Shown: piece after piece, positions 8,497 to 18,650 of the stretch
How positions within the stretch are numbered: position 1 is the stretch's first letter
Layout of the letters: the number at the start of each line of letters is the position of its first letter
Assembly: GCF_023205015.1 (NCBI RefSeq)
Contig: NZ_CP096258.1
Coordinates: 2,852,001-2,916,000 of the forward strand
Length of the DNA stretch: 64,000 bases
Direction of reading: 5' to 3'
Origin: Providencia rettgeri
GTDB lineage: Bacteria > Pseudomonadota > Gammaproteobacteria > Enterobacterales > Enterobacteriaceae
Position numbers and translations under genes: made by a program
Notes under the pieces: generated by a model
Databases searched by the model: none
What the model was told of the DNA's origin: nothing
The model's input: the letters and a program-made list of their open reading frames with translations, nothing else

Positions 8497-9669
8497 TTAA
8501 CGTGTTAACAGGTAAACTGTTCCGTTTTTTGTCTGAACCATTAGCTTATCACTCGCAACGACTGGGCGACTGTGAATACCGGAGCTGTTTAATTTGTTTT
8601 GCGCAACAAACCCACCCGTATTCATATCTAACCAATGCAGGTAGCCTTCTTTATCACCGACAACAAGGTAACCATTATACATTTCTGGCGCCGATAACCC
8701 ACGATTTAACAGGTCTTCCTGTGTCCATAGCGTCACACCGTCGCTTTTACGAACAGATAATACGCGGTCATTTTGATCTACGAGATACAGGTTTTCACCA
8801 GACATCACCATGTTATTGATTGAGCCCAAATCACGTTTCCACAGAATTTGACCGGAACGCATATCCAGTGCCGCCAATGTGCCATTATAAGCAATCGCAT
8901 ACACTTTACCGTCATCAATAATTGGTGTCATATCGACATCATTTAAGCGGCCGATTTCTGTCGAGCTTGTCACTTGCGAAATACGTTGTTGCCAAATTAA
9001 TTGACCTTGAGACAACAGCACTGCACTAACACGACCGTTATCCCCACCGACAATCGCAGCACCAAAAGCCACCGCAGGAGCAGATTCACCACGTAATGAC
9101 AACGATGGAGTATCCATGTTAACGGTCCATTTGATTTCACCGCTATTGACATCTAAAGCTTGCAGTTGACCATTACTGGTGTGAATAATAACAAGATCGT
9201 TACTCACTACCGGTTTAGAGAGGGCTTCACCTGCAACTTCGACATCCCAAACAACTTGGCCATCTTCTTTGTTCAGAGCAATTACGGTTCCGCGCTCTGT
9301 ACCCACAAAGATTTTGTCGCCATCAACAGTTAAACCGCCTGACAGTAACGCAGACAAGTTAGCAGAAAGAAAACCTGTTCGTTTAGATAAATCGACTGAC
9401 CAGAGTTCTTTACCGCTATCGAGTTCAAAGGCTTTAACTAAACCTTTGCGGTCTGCTGCATAAACCGCTGAACCGTCCCAAGCAGGTGATAATTCAGAAT
9501 AAAATTGTTCAACACCATTTCCGACAGATTTATCCCAAACAATTGATGGGCTGAATTGATTTTCAACCTGTGGAAGTGGCGCCATGATAATAGAATCAGT
9601 TTCGCTGGAACAACCGGCAAGTAAAGCTGAAGCGACTAGGCCAACTAAAAGTGTTTTGCGCAACTGCAT
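8497..9669 (-). CDS. bamB: Outer-membrane protein assembly lipoprotein BamB
   Basis: The 390-residue lipoprotein has a signal peptide ending in lipobox LAGC (Cys20) and then an eight-bladed PQQ/WD-like beta-propeller with repeated GxVxALDxxxGxxxW blades (for example LQALDVNSGEIKW, LAALDMRSGQILW, LHWLDMNTGG). BamB scaffolds BamA in the BAM complex at the inner face of the outer membrane. Length and start agree with E. coli (392). It lies 20 bases downstream of yfgM in a hisS-yfgM-bamB transcription unit. Confidence 0.97.
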   Translation of the reverse strand: MQLRKTLLVGLVASALLAGCSSETDSIIMAPLPQVENQFSPSIVWDKSVGNGVEQFYSELSPAWDGSAVYAADRKGLVKAFELDSGKELWSVDLSKRTGFLSANLSALLSGGLTVDGDKIFVGTERGTVIALNKEDGQVVWDVEVAGEALSKPVVSNDLVIIHTSNGQLQALDVNSGEIKWTVNMDTPSLSLRGESAPAVAFGAAIVGGDNGRVSAVLLSQGQLIWQQRISQVTSSTEIGRLNDVDMTPIIDDGKVYAIAYNGTLAALDMRSGQILWKRDLGSINNMVMSGENLYLVDQNDRVLSVRKSDGVTLWTQEDLLNRGLSAPEMYNGYLVVGDKEGYLHWLDMNTGGFVAQNKLNSSGIHSRPVVASDKLMVQTKNGTVYLLTR

Positions 9670-9689
9670 GTTTGTCGTTTCCTTTCTTC

Positions 9690-10313
9690 TTATGAATTAG
9701 ATACGTTGTTCAACTTCAGAGTCAAAATACCTCTAATAGATTGAGAGCCTTCACTTTCTAACCCCTGAGCGTAAGCCGCTTTCGCACCTGCTTTATCGCC
9801 CTTATGGAGTAAAGCATCACCACGGACATCCTGTGCCGTTGCTTGCCATGATTTACTTTTAATATTTGCAACTGAGGCTATCGCGCCATCAGCGTTACCT
9901 TGAGCCAATTGGACTCGCGCTAAACGCAGGTTAATTAAATCTTGCATATCTGCGGTTTTTGCCTTCGCTAGTGCATTGGTCAAAGCAGTTTGTGCGTTAG
10001 CTAAATCACCTTTATCTACAGCAATTTGCGCAAGCTCTAAACCCATCATCGCACTGTATACATCGTCAGTTTCAGCCGCGAATTTTTGTGCTGCAACAAT
10101 ACCTTGTTCTGAACCCGAACGTAGCTGAGTGTTTACTGCTTCAAACTTTTGAGCGCTTTCTTGCAGTACATTGATTTTATGTGATTGCCAGTAGTTCCAA
10201 CCAAATACACCACCAACACCAATTACGAGGCCAACAACTAATGCCACGCCATTATTCGCAAAGAAGCGTTTAATCGCATCGACTTGATCATTTTCGTTTG
10301 TATAGACTTCCAC
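9690..10313 (-). CDS. yfgM: Membrane-anchored TPR chaperone adaptor YfgM
   Basis: The 207-residue protein starts with the conserved cytoplasmic segment MEVYTNENDQVDAIKRFF, then one transmembrane helix (about 23-40, ALVVGLVIGVGGVFGWNYW) and periplasmic TPR-like repeats (LANAQTALTNALAKA, NLRLARVQLAQG, GDALLHKGDKAGAKAAY). In E. coli YfgM partners with PpiD at the SecYEG translocon and has a link to RcsB stability. It is 10 bases downstream of hisS and 20 upstream of bamB. Confidence 0.93.
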   Translation of the reverse strand: MEVYTNENDQVDAIKRFFANNGVALVVGLVIGVGGVFGWNYWQSHKINVLQESAQKFEAVNTQLRSGSEQGIVAAQKFAAETDDVYSAMMGLELAQIAVDKGDLANAQTALTNALAKAKTADMQDLINLRLARVQLAQGNADGAIASVANIKSKSWQATAQDVRGDALLHKGDKAGAKAAYAQGLESEGSQSIRGILTLKLNNVSNS

Positions 10314-10323
10314 TTGTCTCTCC

Positions 10324-11601
10324 TTAACCTAATAACTCGGCGATGCGTGACGCCATAAGTTGCTGCGAAATGGTTTCTTGTACGCCTGTGCGTAAATCTT
10401 TCAATGTGACTTGGTTATTTTGAATTTCATCTTCCCCCAAGATCAGAGCAATTTTAGCGCCTTGTTTATCCGCTCTTGCTAACTGTTTCTTGAAGTTACC
10501 ACCACCATGGTTAGTCATTAACCGCAGTGTCGGGAGTGCATCTCGCACTTTTTCGGCCACTAATATCGCTGCTTGTTGGCTATTTTCGCCAAATGAAGCA
10601 AGATAAACATCAGCTACTGAAGCATCCGCTGTAAATTCAGGATTCACTTCTTGAACTAATAACACCATGCGTTCCATACCCATGGCAAAACCCACTGCAG
10701 GTGTTGCACGACCGCCTAATTGTTCAACTAAGCCATCATAACGGCCACCCGCGCAAACTGTACCCTGTGAGCCCAACGCCGTTGTTACCCATTCAAAAAC
10801 AGTGCGGTTATAGTAGTCAAGACCACGAACTAAGCGCTGATTAACACGGTATTGAACACCAGCGGCTTCTAACAGCTTGCATAAGCCATCAAAATGCTCA
10901 CGTGATTCGACATCAAGGTAATCAAACAGTTCAGGTGCATCATTCAATAAAGTCTGAACGCCTTGATTTTTGGAGTCCAAAACACGCAGAGGGTTCGTAT
11001 ACATCCGGCGTTTACAATCTTCATCCAGCTTGTCTTTATGCTGTTCTAAGAAAGCAACTAGAGCCTCACGGTAATTAGCACGCGCTTCTAATGAGCCAAT
11101 CGAGTTCAGCTCTAATGTCACATGCTCACTAATACCTAACGCTTTCCACCAGCGTGCTGTCATTAAAATCACTTCGGCATCGATATCCGGGCCAGCAAGC
11201 CCAAAAACTTCAGCTCCTAACTGGTGAAATTGACGATAACGACCTTTTTGTGGACGCTCATAACGGAACATAGGGCCTAAATACCACAAACGCTGTTCCT
11301 GATTGTACAGCAAACCATGCTCAATACCGGCACGGACACAACCTGCGGTATTTTCAGGGCGTAATGTCAGACTTTCATCATTACGGTCATTGAAAGTGTA
11401 CATTTCTTTTTCAACGACATCCGTCACTTCACCTATCGCTCTGCGAAATAGCGGGGTCTGCTCTACAATCGGGGTACGAATTTCACTAAAACCATAACCC
11501 TGTAAAATATTTTTTAATGTTGCTTCGATTTTCTGCCATACACGCGTGTCAGCTGGCAAGTAATCATTCATGCCGCGAATGGCTTGGATATTTTTTCCCA
11601 C
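10324..11601 (-). CDS. hisS: Histidyl-tRNA synthetase
   Basis: The 425-residue class II aminoacyl-tRNA synthetase (424 in E. coli) carries motif 1 near the N-terminus (FSEIRTPIVEQTPLF), motif 2 (FRYERPQKGRYRQFHQLGAEVFG), the histidine-A signatures LVRGLDYYNRTVFEW and AGGRYDGL, motif 3 (PAVGFAMGMERM) and a C-terminal anticodon-binding domain. It charges tRNA-His in the cytoplasm. It is the first gene of the hisS-yfgM-bamB unit; 218 bases separate it from ispG. Confidence 0.98.
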   Translation of the reverse strand: MGKNIQAIRGMNDYLPADTRVWQKIEATLKNILQGYGFSEIRTPIVEQTPLFRRAIGEVTDVVEKEMYTFNDRNDESLTLRPENTAGCVRAGIEHGLLYNQEQRLWYLGPMFRYERPQKGRYRQFHQLGAEVFGLAGPDIDAEVILMTARWWKALGISEHVTLELNSIGSLEARANYREALVAFLEQHKDKLDEDCKRRMYTNPLRVLDSKNQGVQTLLNDAPELFDYLDVESREHFDGLCKLLEAAGVQYRVNQRLVRGLDYYNRTVFEWVTTALGSQGTVCAGGRYDGLVEQLGGRATPAVGFAMGMERMVLLVQEVNPEFTADASVADVYLASFGENSQQAAILVAEKVRDALPTLRLMTNHGGGNFKKQLARADKQGAKIALILGEDEIQNNQVTLKDLRTGVQETISQQLMASRIAELLG

Positions 11602-11777
11602 TTTATTTCTCTATTTTCAGAATTACATAAGTTTGATTATAAGAGCGAAATATCATCTGGTTCAATCAACAAACATCAATTACTGATACTAATCGGGATT
11701 TATCTGTCAATTTGTACGGTGAGCGACCGATTTTAGAAAAAAATGCGGATAATTGATATAGTGTTTGTTCTAAATAC

Positions 11778-11804
11778 GCCAAACGACTCTGCAAGTCGCT
11801 TGGC
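11778..11804 (-). terminator. Hairpin after ispG
   Basis: An 11-bp stem with one mismatch (GCCAAACGACT 11778-11788 with AGTCGCTTGGC 11794-11804) lies 16 bases past the ispG stop. The minus-strand tail (GTATTTAG) is weakly T-rich, so this may be an imperfect terminator or attenuator before hisS. Confidence 0.5.
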
Positions 11805-11819
11805 ATTAAACAGACAACA

Positions 11820-12938
11820 TTAATCTTTTAAGTTGACTTCAATCCGTCTACTTTCATCCATCATCGCTGCTTTAGCTCGAATTTTAGCCTCTAACTGGTC
11901 GATAATATTGTCATTATCAAAGCGCTCTTTTTGACGTTTACCGTCTTCATAAAAACCGCTCTTGGTTTTTGCACCTGCAACACCTAAGGTCGACACCTCC
12001 GCTTCACCAGGGCCATTAACCACACAACCAATAATCGACACATCCATTGGTGTAATGATGTCTTCTAAACGCTGCTCTAATTCATTCACGGTACCTATCA
12101 CGTCAAACTCTTGCCGTGAACACGTTGGACAAGCAATAAAATTAATGCCACGCGAACGAATACGCAGTGATTTTAAGATATCAAAACCGACTTTAACCTC
12201 TTCAACCGGGTCTGCTGCTAAAGAAATACGCAAGGTATCACCGATACCTTCAGACAGTAGCATTCCTAAACCAATTGCCGATTTTACTGAGCCTGCACGT
12301 GCACCACCGGCCTCGGTGATCCCTAAATGCAGTGGTTGATCGATTTTATTCGCTAATAAACGGTAGGAGCCGACAGCGAGAAACACATCTGATGCTTTTA
12401 CACTGACTTTAAACTGGTCGAAATTTAGTCTATCTAAGATATCCACATGGCGCATTGCTGACTCAACTAAGGCTTCAGGTGTCGGTTCGCCATACTTCTC
12501 TTGAATATCTTTTTCAAGGGAACCACCATTGACCCCAATGCGAATAGGAATATTGTAATGGCGTGCACAATCAACCACTTGGCGAATTCTTTCTTCGCTA
12601 CCAATATTACCTGGGTTAATACGCAAGCAATCAACACCGTATTCGGCCACTTTTAATGCAATACGATAGTCAAAATGGATATCAGCCACCAGAGGAACAC
12701 TAACTTGCTGTTTAATCAACTTAAACGCTTCTGCCGCATCCATCGTAGGAACAGAAACGCGAACAATATCCACACCAACACGCTCAAGTGATTTAATTTG
12801 GCGGACAGTGGCTTCGACATCAGTTGTGCGGGTATTGGTCATTGACTGGACAGCGATAGGTGCGCCATCGCCTACTGGTACGCTGCCTACATTAATACGA
12901 GTGGATTTACGTCTTTTTATCGGTGATTCATTATGCAT
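11820..12938 (-). CDS. ispG: 4-hydroxy-3-methylbut-2-enyl diphosphate synthase (flavodoxin/ferredoxin)
   Basis: At 372 residues it matches the length of E. coli IspG. It contains an N-terminal TIM-barrel (VPVGDGAPIAVQSMTNT) and a C-terminal [4Fe-4S] domain whose Cys ligands lie in FIACPTCSRQEFD and GCVVNGPGE. It catalyses the reductive dehydroxylation of MEcPP to HMBPP in the non-mevalonate isoprenoid pathway. As a cluster enzyme it depends on the isc machinery encoded in this same window. The ATG at 12938 has GGAG eleven bases upstream. It lies 173 bases downstream of rodZ. Confidence 0.98.
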   Translation of the reverse strand: MHNESPIKRRKSTRINVGSVPVGDGAPIAVQSMTNTRTTDVEATVRQIKSLERVGVDIVRVSVPTMDAAEAFKLIKQQVSVPLVADIHFDYRIALKVAEYGVDCLRINPGNIGSEERIRQVVDCARHYNIPIRIGVNGGSLEKDIQEKYGEPTPEALVESAMRHVDILDRLNFDQFKVSVKASDVFLAVGSYRLLANKIDQPLHLGITEAGGARAGSVKSAIGLGMLLSEGIGDTLRISLAADPVEEVKVGFDILKSLRIRSRGINFIACPTCSRQEFDVIGTVNELEQRLEDIITPMDVSIIGCVVNGPGEAEVSTLGVAGAKTKSGFYEDGKRQKERFDNDNIIDQLEAKIRAKAAMMDESRRIEVNLKD

Positions 12939-13111
12939 TTTTGTTTAATTCTCCGAACGTCCATGTGCTCTTTGTTACCGTGGTACTCTGTGCTACCGAG
13001 GTATAGTTTTAACGATTATTTTTATACGCTCAACTATACACAAGAAAACAAACCATAGCCTATCAAAAAAGATGTTTTCGGATATAGTTTGCTTCATTTT
13101 GTCTTTCTAAT

Positions 13112-14056
13112 TTAGGCTTCAGGTAATTTCAATTTTGCCGGACGTTTCGCTTTAATGAAGCGGCTTAAGTCAACGTCATTACCTTGGAACTGTACCGTGA
13201 CATTTGCTGGCGCACCGATGTTCAAACGATAAGGCTGCGGGCCATCAAGTTCCAGCTTATCACCATTATTTTTGGTGCCACTAAATAAGATTTTATTATT
13301 CGCATCACGAATTTCTAACCAGCACTGGCCAGTAAAGTTCAAGACCAAAGCTTGGCTGCTAACAGCAACAGAGTCAGTCGTTTCTGTATTTTGTGTTCTG
13401 TCTAATGCAACGGAAGATTGCGGTGCATTAGGTAATGGAATGGTTCTGACTGGCTCGGTAATAGTGTCTGTGGTTAAGACAGGCTCTTGGGCTTGTAATT
13501 CAAGCGTATTTTCCTGTACGACAGGGGCTGTGTCAGTTGAGACAATCTCTGTTGAAGTCGACAATTCAACCGGGGTTGCGCTGTTATCTTGCTGAGACAA
13601 AATCAAATCATTTTGATTTGCCATTGAAACTAGCTCATTTTTCTGTGCGTTATGATCTTGCCACCACCATACACCGACCATTGCAATCAGTACAATCACA
13701 ATCAACCAAGTCAGTTTCATTAACCAACCTTCACGCTTTTTACGTTTTTTTCCTAAAGAATAGCTTTGCATAGGAGAAACTTTGGCTAATGTGATAGGTT
13801 CTTCCGTTTTCAGATACGCCTTTAATTCATTTTCTGGTATGCCGACCATTCGAGCATAAAGGCGAATATAACCACGTAAAAATGTCGGTTCGACACCAGC
13901 GGGTGCAATGTCTTGTTCTATCTCTTTTACCGTACTGATTTTAAGGCATAATCGTTCTGCAACAACATCTTGGGTTAGCCCCATGCGCTCACGTGCTTGC
14001 ATCAATAATTGTCCGACTGTCGTCGTAGTCTGTTCGGTATTATTTTCGATAGTCAT
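13112..14056 (-). CDS. rodZ: Cell-shape protein RodZ
   Basis: The 314-residue protein has an N-terminal cytoplasmic HTH domain (about 14-85, MGLTQDVVAERLCLKIST), a basic juxtamembrane patch (LGKKRKKREG), one transmembrane helix (about 112-133), a Thr/Pro/Glu-rich periplasmic linker and a C-terminal beta domain (VLNFTGQCWLEIRDANNK). RodZ links MreB filaments to the elongasome in the inner membrane. It lies between rlmN and ispG exactly as in E. coli. Confidence 0.95.
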   Translation of the reverse strand: MTIENNTEQTTTTVGQLLMQARERMGLTQDVVAERLCLKISTVKEIEQDIAPAGVEPTFLRGYIRLYARMVGIPENELKAYLKTEEPITLAKVSPMQSYSLGKKRKKREGWLMKLTWLIVIVLIAMVGVWWWQDHNAQKNELVSMANQNDLILSQQDNSATPVELSTSTEIVSTDTAPVVQENTLELQAQEPVLTTDTITEPVRTIPLPNAPQSSVALDRTQNTETTDSVAVSSQALVLNFTGQCWLEIRDANNKILFSGTKNNGDKLELDGPQPYRLNIGAPANVTVQFQGNDVDLSRFIKAKRPAKLKLPEA

Positions 14057-14258
14057 TTGCTGGCAACACTATTTCCAAGTTTAAAATATATAAAGCAAGC
14101 ATTGAGCAGCTTTATTCGTCAATAATTTATCATCATGTTGAAACAACAATTAAATTTTTCTTATTGCTTCTACTATTGTAGGTGAACAAAGGCGTTTTGC
14201 CTAACTCTAAAACGCCCTAAATCATAACCTAATTCACTGATTCAAACATATTTATAAA

Positions 14259-15440
14259 TCAGACTGTTTTTACCTGAATAGGTTCCCCTGCTAAACGTTT
14301 TTTCAACGTCCGCTTTGTTCTGTCGATCACGTCGCCAGCAAGTTGTCCACAGGCAGCATCGATATCATCACCGCGTGTTTTACGCACTATTGTGGTAAAA
14401 CCATATCCCATCAACACTTTACAAAAACGGTCAATACGGCTATTCGAACTTCTACCGTATGGCGCTCCTGGGAACGGATTCCATGGGATCAAGTTGATTT
14501 TGCTCGGTGTGTTTTTTAAACATTCCGCTAATTGATGTGCTTGCTCAACACTGTCGTTAACGTGATCTAACATCACATATTCAACGGTTACTCGTCCTGC
14601 ATTGGCATTCGATTTTGTTAAATAACGATTCACACTGTTGAGGAAGGTTTCAATATTGTATTTTTTATTAATTGGAACAATATCGTCGCGAATATCGTCT
14701 GTTGGCGCATGCAACGAAATCGCTAACGCAACATCAATCATATCGCCTAGCTTATCCAGTGCAGGTACAACACCCGATGTTGAAATCGTTACGCGACGCT
14801 TAGATAATCCAAAACCGAAGTCATCTAACATAATTTCCATGGCTGGAACCACATTATTCAAATTTAATAATGGCTCACCCATTCCCATCATTACGACGTT
14901 GGTAATTGGACGACGTCCACTGGATTTCAGTGAACCAATAATTTTGGCAGCACGCCAAACTTGCCCAATAATTTCTGAAACACGTAAGTTACGGTTGAAA
15001 CCTTGTTGCGCCGTAGAGCAGAATTTACATTCCAATGCGCAACCAACCTGTGAAGAAACGCACAATGTTGCACGATCTGCTTCTGGGATATACACAGTTT
15101 CAACCAGTTGGTCACCCACTTTGATGGCCCACTTGATGGTACCATCTGATGAACGTTGTTCATCAGCGACTTCTGGCGCACGGATTTCTGCAACTTCTTT
15201 CAGTTTTGCTCTAAGGACTTTATTAATATCGGTCATTTGGTCAAAATCATCATAGCAATAATGATAAATCCATTTCATGACCTGATCCGCGCGGAACGGT
15301 TTTTCACCCATTTGCGCAAAAAATTCGCGCATTTGTTTGCGGTTTAAATCAAGTAAATTCGTTTTTTGGTTCGTTTTTTCTGGTGTGACAGAAATAGCGG
15401 AAGAAGTTGCACATTGTGCATCTGTCGTCATATCAGACAT
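14259..15440 (-). CDS. rlmN: Dual-specificity 23S rRNA (A2503) / tRNA (A37) C2-methyltransferase
   Basis: The 393-residue radical-SAM enzyme has the cluster motif CALECKFC (Cys134, Cys138, Cys141), the SAM-binding GMGEPLLN and the C-terminal AACGQLAGD segment with the Cys that carries the methyl intermediate. It makes 2-methyladenosine in 23S rRNA and some tRNAs. I used the ATG at 15440 (GAGG nine bases upstream); a longer frame to 15554 adds 38 residues with no family match and runs through a hairpin. It lies 161 bases downstream of ndk. Confidence 0.96.
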   Translation of the reverse strand: MSDMTTDAQCATSSAISVTPEKTNQKTNLLDLNRKQMREFFAQMGEKPFRADQVMKWIYHYCYDDFDQMTDINKVLRAKLKEVAEIRAPEVADEQRSSDGTIKWAIKVGDQLVETVYIPEADRATLCVSSQVGCALECKFCSTAQQGFNRNLRVSEIIGQVWRAAKIIGSLKSSGRRPITNVVMMGMGEPLLNLNNVVPAMEIMLDDFGFGLSKRRVTISTSGVVPALDKLGDMIDVALAISLHAPTDDIRDDIVPINKKYNIETFLNSVNRYLTKSNANAGRVTVEYVMLDHVNDSVEQAHQLAECLKNTPSKINLIPWNPFPGAPYGRSSNSRIDRFCKVLMGYGFTTIVRKTRGDDIDAACGQLAGDVIDRTKRTLKKRLAGEPIQVKTV

Positions 15441-15512
15441 GGTGTATTGCCTCGTTGTTACACTTTCGGCAGTGCTAATGATGAATATAGCACGACGTAA
15501 TTTTTGCGGTCT

Positions 15513-15548
15513 TAAAAATATAATCGCCCCGCTAATTATAGCAGGGCG
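15513..15548 (-). terminator. Hairpin between ndk and rlmN
   Basis: An 8-bp GC-rich stem with one mismatch (15525-15532 with 15541-15548) is followed on the minus strand by ATTATATTTTT. It lies about 55 bases past the ndk stop and probably terminates most ndk transcripts. Confidence 0.6.
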
Positions 15549-15601
15549 TCGCATTGTACAAACTTTATAACAATAATGCTAATGCATTAGTTAAAGAAGT
15601 C

Positions 15602-16027
15602 TTAGCGCGGGCAGATTTCATCAGCAGTGAAGAAATAAGCGATTTCACGGGCAGCAGATTCTTCAGAGTCTGAACCGTGAGTTGCGTTTTCAGTGAAGCT
15701 GTCTGCGTAATCTGCGCGTAAAGTACCCGCTAATGCGTTATCTGGGTTCGTTGCGCCCATCAGGTCACGGTGACGTTGGATTGCATTTTCACCTTCTAAC
15801 ACTTGCAGCATAATAGGGCCTGAAGTCATGAATTCAACCAGACCTTCAAAGAAAGGACGGCCTTTGTGTTCAGCGTAGAAGCCTTCAGCTTGCTCACGAG
15901 TTAAATGCATCATTTTAGCCGCGATAATAGTGAAACCCGCGCTTTCAAAACGGTTGTAGATTGCACCAATAACGTTTTTCTTCACAGCGTTTGGTTTAAT
16001 AATAGAAAATGTACGTTGAACAGTCAT
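15602..16027 (-). CDS. ndk: Nucleoside diphosphate kinase
   Basis: The 141-residue protein has the family signature NATHGSDS with the phosphorylated His117, the N-terminal RTFSIIKPNAV strand and the EFMTSGPI loop. It transfers the gamma-phosphate of ATP to nucleoside diphosphates via a phosphohistidine intermediate. It is two residues shorter than E. coli Ndk. It is monocistronic, with 277 non-coding bases (16028-16304) separating it from pbpC; I see no further gene in that gap. Confidence 0.98.
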   Translation of the reverse strand: MTVQRTFSIIKPNAVKKNVIGAIYNRFESAGFTIIAAKMMHLTREQAEGFYAEHKGRPFFEGLVEFMTSGPIMLQVLEGENAIQRHRDLMGATNPDNALAGTLRADYADSFTENATHGSDSEESAAREIAYFFTADEICPR

Positions 16028-16304
16028 AAATAACCTCTTAGCGATTCATTAGGCCTTTATTCTTTATTCTTCCCTGTAACTTAGGATTCAAGAACTTAAA
16101 ATAGGCATGTTGTAGTTTTTTATATTATTTCTAATTCTATTGTTAGGCTTTTAAACTTCAAAAGCAACCCTATCTAGGAAAAAGAAAAATAAGGCGATGA
16201 TTATAGGGGCTCTGATTACAATTTCCTACAGTCACAACAACATTTTGTTAAACTTTTTATAGCAAAAAACACTATTTTTTCGGGTAAGTCACATTTTTCC
16301 TCTA

Positions 16305-18626
16305 TTACTTCACTCTAAAGCTGATCGCCGTTACTTGGCCACTTAAATCTAATACCGAAATTTGGTAGTTTCCACTTTTATCCAGTGTTAGCAAAATAGA
16401 ACCGTTTTGTTCGGTTGTATTCACTTGTTCTCCATTTAAAAACCACCATTTCTGCCCTTGTCCACCTTGTGTGATTAAACGTAAATCTAAGCTGGTTTTT
16501 CCAGGTAGACGCTGTAAAACTTCCCCATCACGGATACCAGAAATCAATAATGGCGGCATTTCTAACTTCATAGGAGGACAAGCTGGATCCACTTTTGGTA
16601 ACCGATTCTCCCGTTTTTCACTGTTTGGCAACCATGACTCCACCGTAATTGGCCATAAATGCACTTCTTTTTCTTGGGCATTCGGGCAATCAGCGGCAAC
16701 TTGGCGCCCTTTTTCATTGACCCAAATTTTTTGTCTTAATCCTAATAGTGACTCTTGGTCTCGCGCCATTAAAGTCGGTGGGATTGTATTATCTAAGATC
16801 CAGCTAAGACGCCTTTGGCGGCAATTATTGTCATCTTTCAGTAATGATGTGCCTCCCGGCCAGCAAATCACCGCTTGGCTTACACTTGCAGGCTTCACAT
16901 CTTTTGGTAACGGCTCATGAGATTGGTAAATTTTGCTCAGTAACATGCCATTTATTTGATTCATGATAGGGATCGCTGTAGCAAAACCTAACTGCCCTGC
17001 AACAGGTGTGGCATCTGGCCGCCCAACCCAAACACCGATGGTATAACGTGGGTTAACACCAATTGCCCACGCATCACGGTAACCATAACTGGTCCCTGTT
17101 TTCCATGCCAAATTTACTTGCCCTGATAAGTTAGTATCCGGTACAGGACGCGCCTCTCCGCCCATAATGCGGCGCACAATCCACGCAGCTCCCGGTGACA
17201 TCAATACCCTATCGCGAATTTCATCCGTTGGTTTAAAGCGCAGCGGTGACACATAACCTTTTCGCGCAAATGCGCTGTAAGCGGAAACCAAATCTTCCAT
17301 CCGTGTGGCTGTGCCACCTAAAATTAGCGATAAATTTGGCTCGCTGCCTAACGGAAAGCGCAGTTCAGTCCCAACATTGCGAAGTTGAGCCGTAAATCGT
17401 TTACTGCCATACACGTCTAACAACTGCACTACGGGTAAATTCAATGAGCGAACTAATGCATCACTGGCACTCACAGGGCCATTAAAACCACTGTCAAAGT
17501 TACCGGGACGATAATCATTAAAGCGCCGCGGAACATCTTGTAATAACGATTCCGCGTGGATGAGGCCATCATCCATCGCTAATGCGTATAAAAATGGTTT
17601 TAACGTTGAGCCGGGGGAGCGCCAAGCGCTTATCATATCGACATGCCCAAAACGGCTATCATCTTGGAAATCAATGGAGCCAATATACGCTTTCACAGCC
17701 ATATCCGTATGATCGACCACCAAAATCCCCAATGATGTTTGTTTTGGCAGTTGGTTTTTCCAATTCATTGCCATATCTTCCAGCTGCCTTTGTAAACTGG
17801 CATCGATAGTGGTTTCAATGATGGACTCTTGCGCACCTTTGGTCACCCGCCTTGCCAGCAAGGGAGCTGAATGTGGATTTTTTCGCGGTGCTAACCAAAT
17901 TTGTTCTTGTTTAATATCCGTAACTTTTTCAGGGCTCCAGACTTGGTATTCTTCTAATCGGTCTAACACCTTATCTCGAGCAGCTTGTGCCCTTTCTGGA
18001 TAACGATCTGGCCTTAAGCGACTAGGGGCTTGAGGTAGAACAGCAAAAAGCGCAGCTTCGCTTGCTGTTAATTTTGCCGGTGACTTATTCAAATATACCC
18101 AGCTAGCGGCCCCAATCCCTTCAATGGTTCCACCATAAGGCGCGCGGTTTAAATACATCTCCAATATTTCATCTTTTGAGTAGTGATACTCAAGCTGTGC
18201 TGTACGCCAAAGCTGTTTCAGCTTACCGCCCAATGTTCTTTCATGAGGGTCAATTAGCCTTGCGACTTGCATCGAAAGGGTACTACCACCTGACACAATA
18301 CGCCCTGAGCTCACAAACTGCCCCGCAGCCCTAACTAACGAAAACGGGTTTACTCCCGGATGACGATAAAAATGGCGATCTTCATAGGTTAATAACGCTT
18401 CGATAAAATCAGGGGAAACCTCTTCGAGTGTAACCGGAAAACGCCAAATACCCTCTTTGTCTGCAAAGCGCCACAATGGTGTACCATCTGCTGCAACCAC
18501 GGTTCGTGCCATTTCAATTTGCTTAAGCGGCAACGGCCAGATTTTATCAGCCGCTAGAAAAGCCAGTGGCAAAATAATGACCAACAGAACCAGTGTGATG
18601 CCTGTGCGACGTAACCATTTTTTCAT
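16305..18626 (-). CDS. pbpC: Penicillin-binding protein 1C
   Basis: The 773-residue bifunctional class A PBP begins with one N-terminal transmembrane anchor (about 10-30), then a GT51 glycosyltransferase domain (EALLTYEDRHFYRHPGVNP, GGSTLSMQVARL), a transpeptidase domain with the serine motif SPGSTLKPF, SxN-like element and KTG in AWKTGTSYG, and a C-terminal BiPBP_C domain. It acts in the periplasm in peptidoglycan synthesis; in E. coli its role is minor. The ATG at 18626 is used rather than a TTG at 18641. It forms the classic pair with the alpha-2-macroglobulin gene upstream, though a terminator lies between. Confidence 0.95.
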   Translation of the reverse strand: MKKWLRRTGITLVLLVIILPLAFLAADKIWPLPLKQIEMARTVVAADGTPLWRFADKEGIWRFPVTLEEVSPDFIEALLTYEDRHFYRHPGVNPFSLVRAAGQFVSSGRIVSGGSTLSMQVARLIDPHERTLGGKLKQLWRTAQLEYHYSKDEILEMYLNRAPYGGTIEGIGAASWVYLNKSPAKLTASEAALFAVLPQAPSRLRPDRYPERAQAARDKVLDRLEEYQVWSPEKVTDIKQEQIWLAPRKNPHSAPLLARRVTKGAQESIIETTIDASLQRQLEDMAMNWKNQLPKQTSLGILVVDHTDMAVKAYIGSIDFQDDSRFGHVDMISAWRSPGSTLKPFLYALAMDDGLIHAESLLQDVPRRFNDYRPGNFDSGFNGPVSASDALVRSLNLPVVQLLDVYGSKRFTAQLRNVGTELRFPLGSEPNLSLILGGTATRMEDLVSAYSAFARKGYVSPLRFKPTDEIRDRVLMSPGAAWIVRRIMGGEARPVPDTNLSGQVNLAWKTGTSYGYRDAWAIGVNPRYTIGVWVGRPDATPVAGQLGFATAIPIMNQINGMLLSKIYQSHEPLPKDVKPASVSQAVICWPGGTSLLKDDNNCRQRRLSWILDNTIPPTLMARDQESLLGLRQKIWVNEKGRQVAADCPNAQEKEVHLWPITVESWLPNSEKRENRLPKVDPACPPMKLEMPPLLISGIRDGEVLQRLPGKTSLDLRLITQGGQGQKWWFLNGEQVNTTEQNGSILLTLDKSGNYQISVLDLSGQVTAISFRVK

Positions 18627-18650
18627 TGCTGGGAGTACCAAAAATAAATT

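Noticed and set aside
8478..8819. 113-codon plus-strand open frame over the 3' end of bamB
   Set aside because: It is the complement of conserved BamB propeller repeats, so its length is a by-product of bamB codon use.
15441..15554. N-terminal extension of RlmN by 38 residues
   Set aside because: The extension has no match to the family and reads through the ndk-rlmN hairpin; the ATG at 15440 has a good ribosome site.
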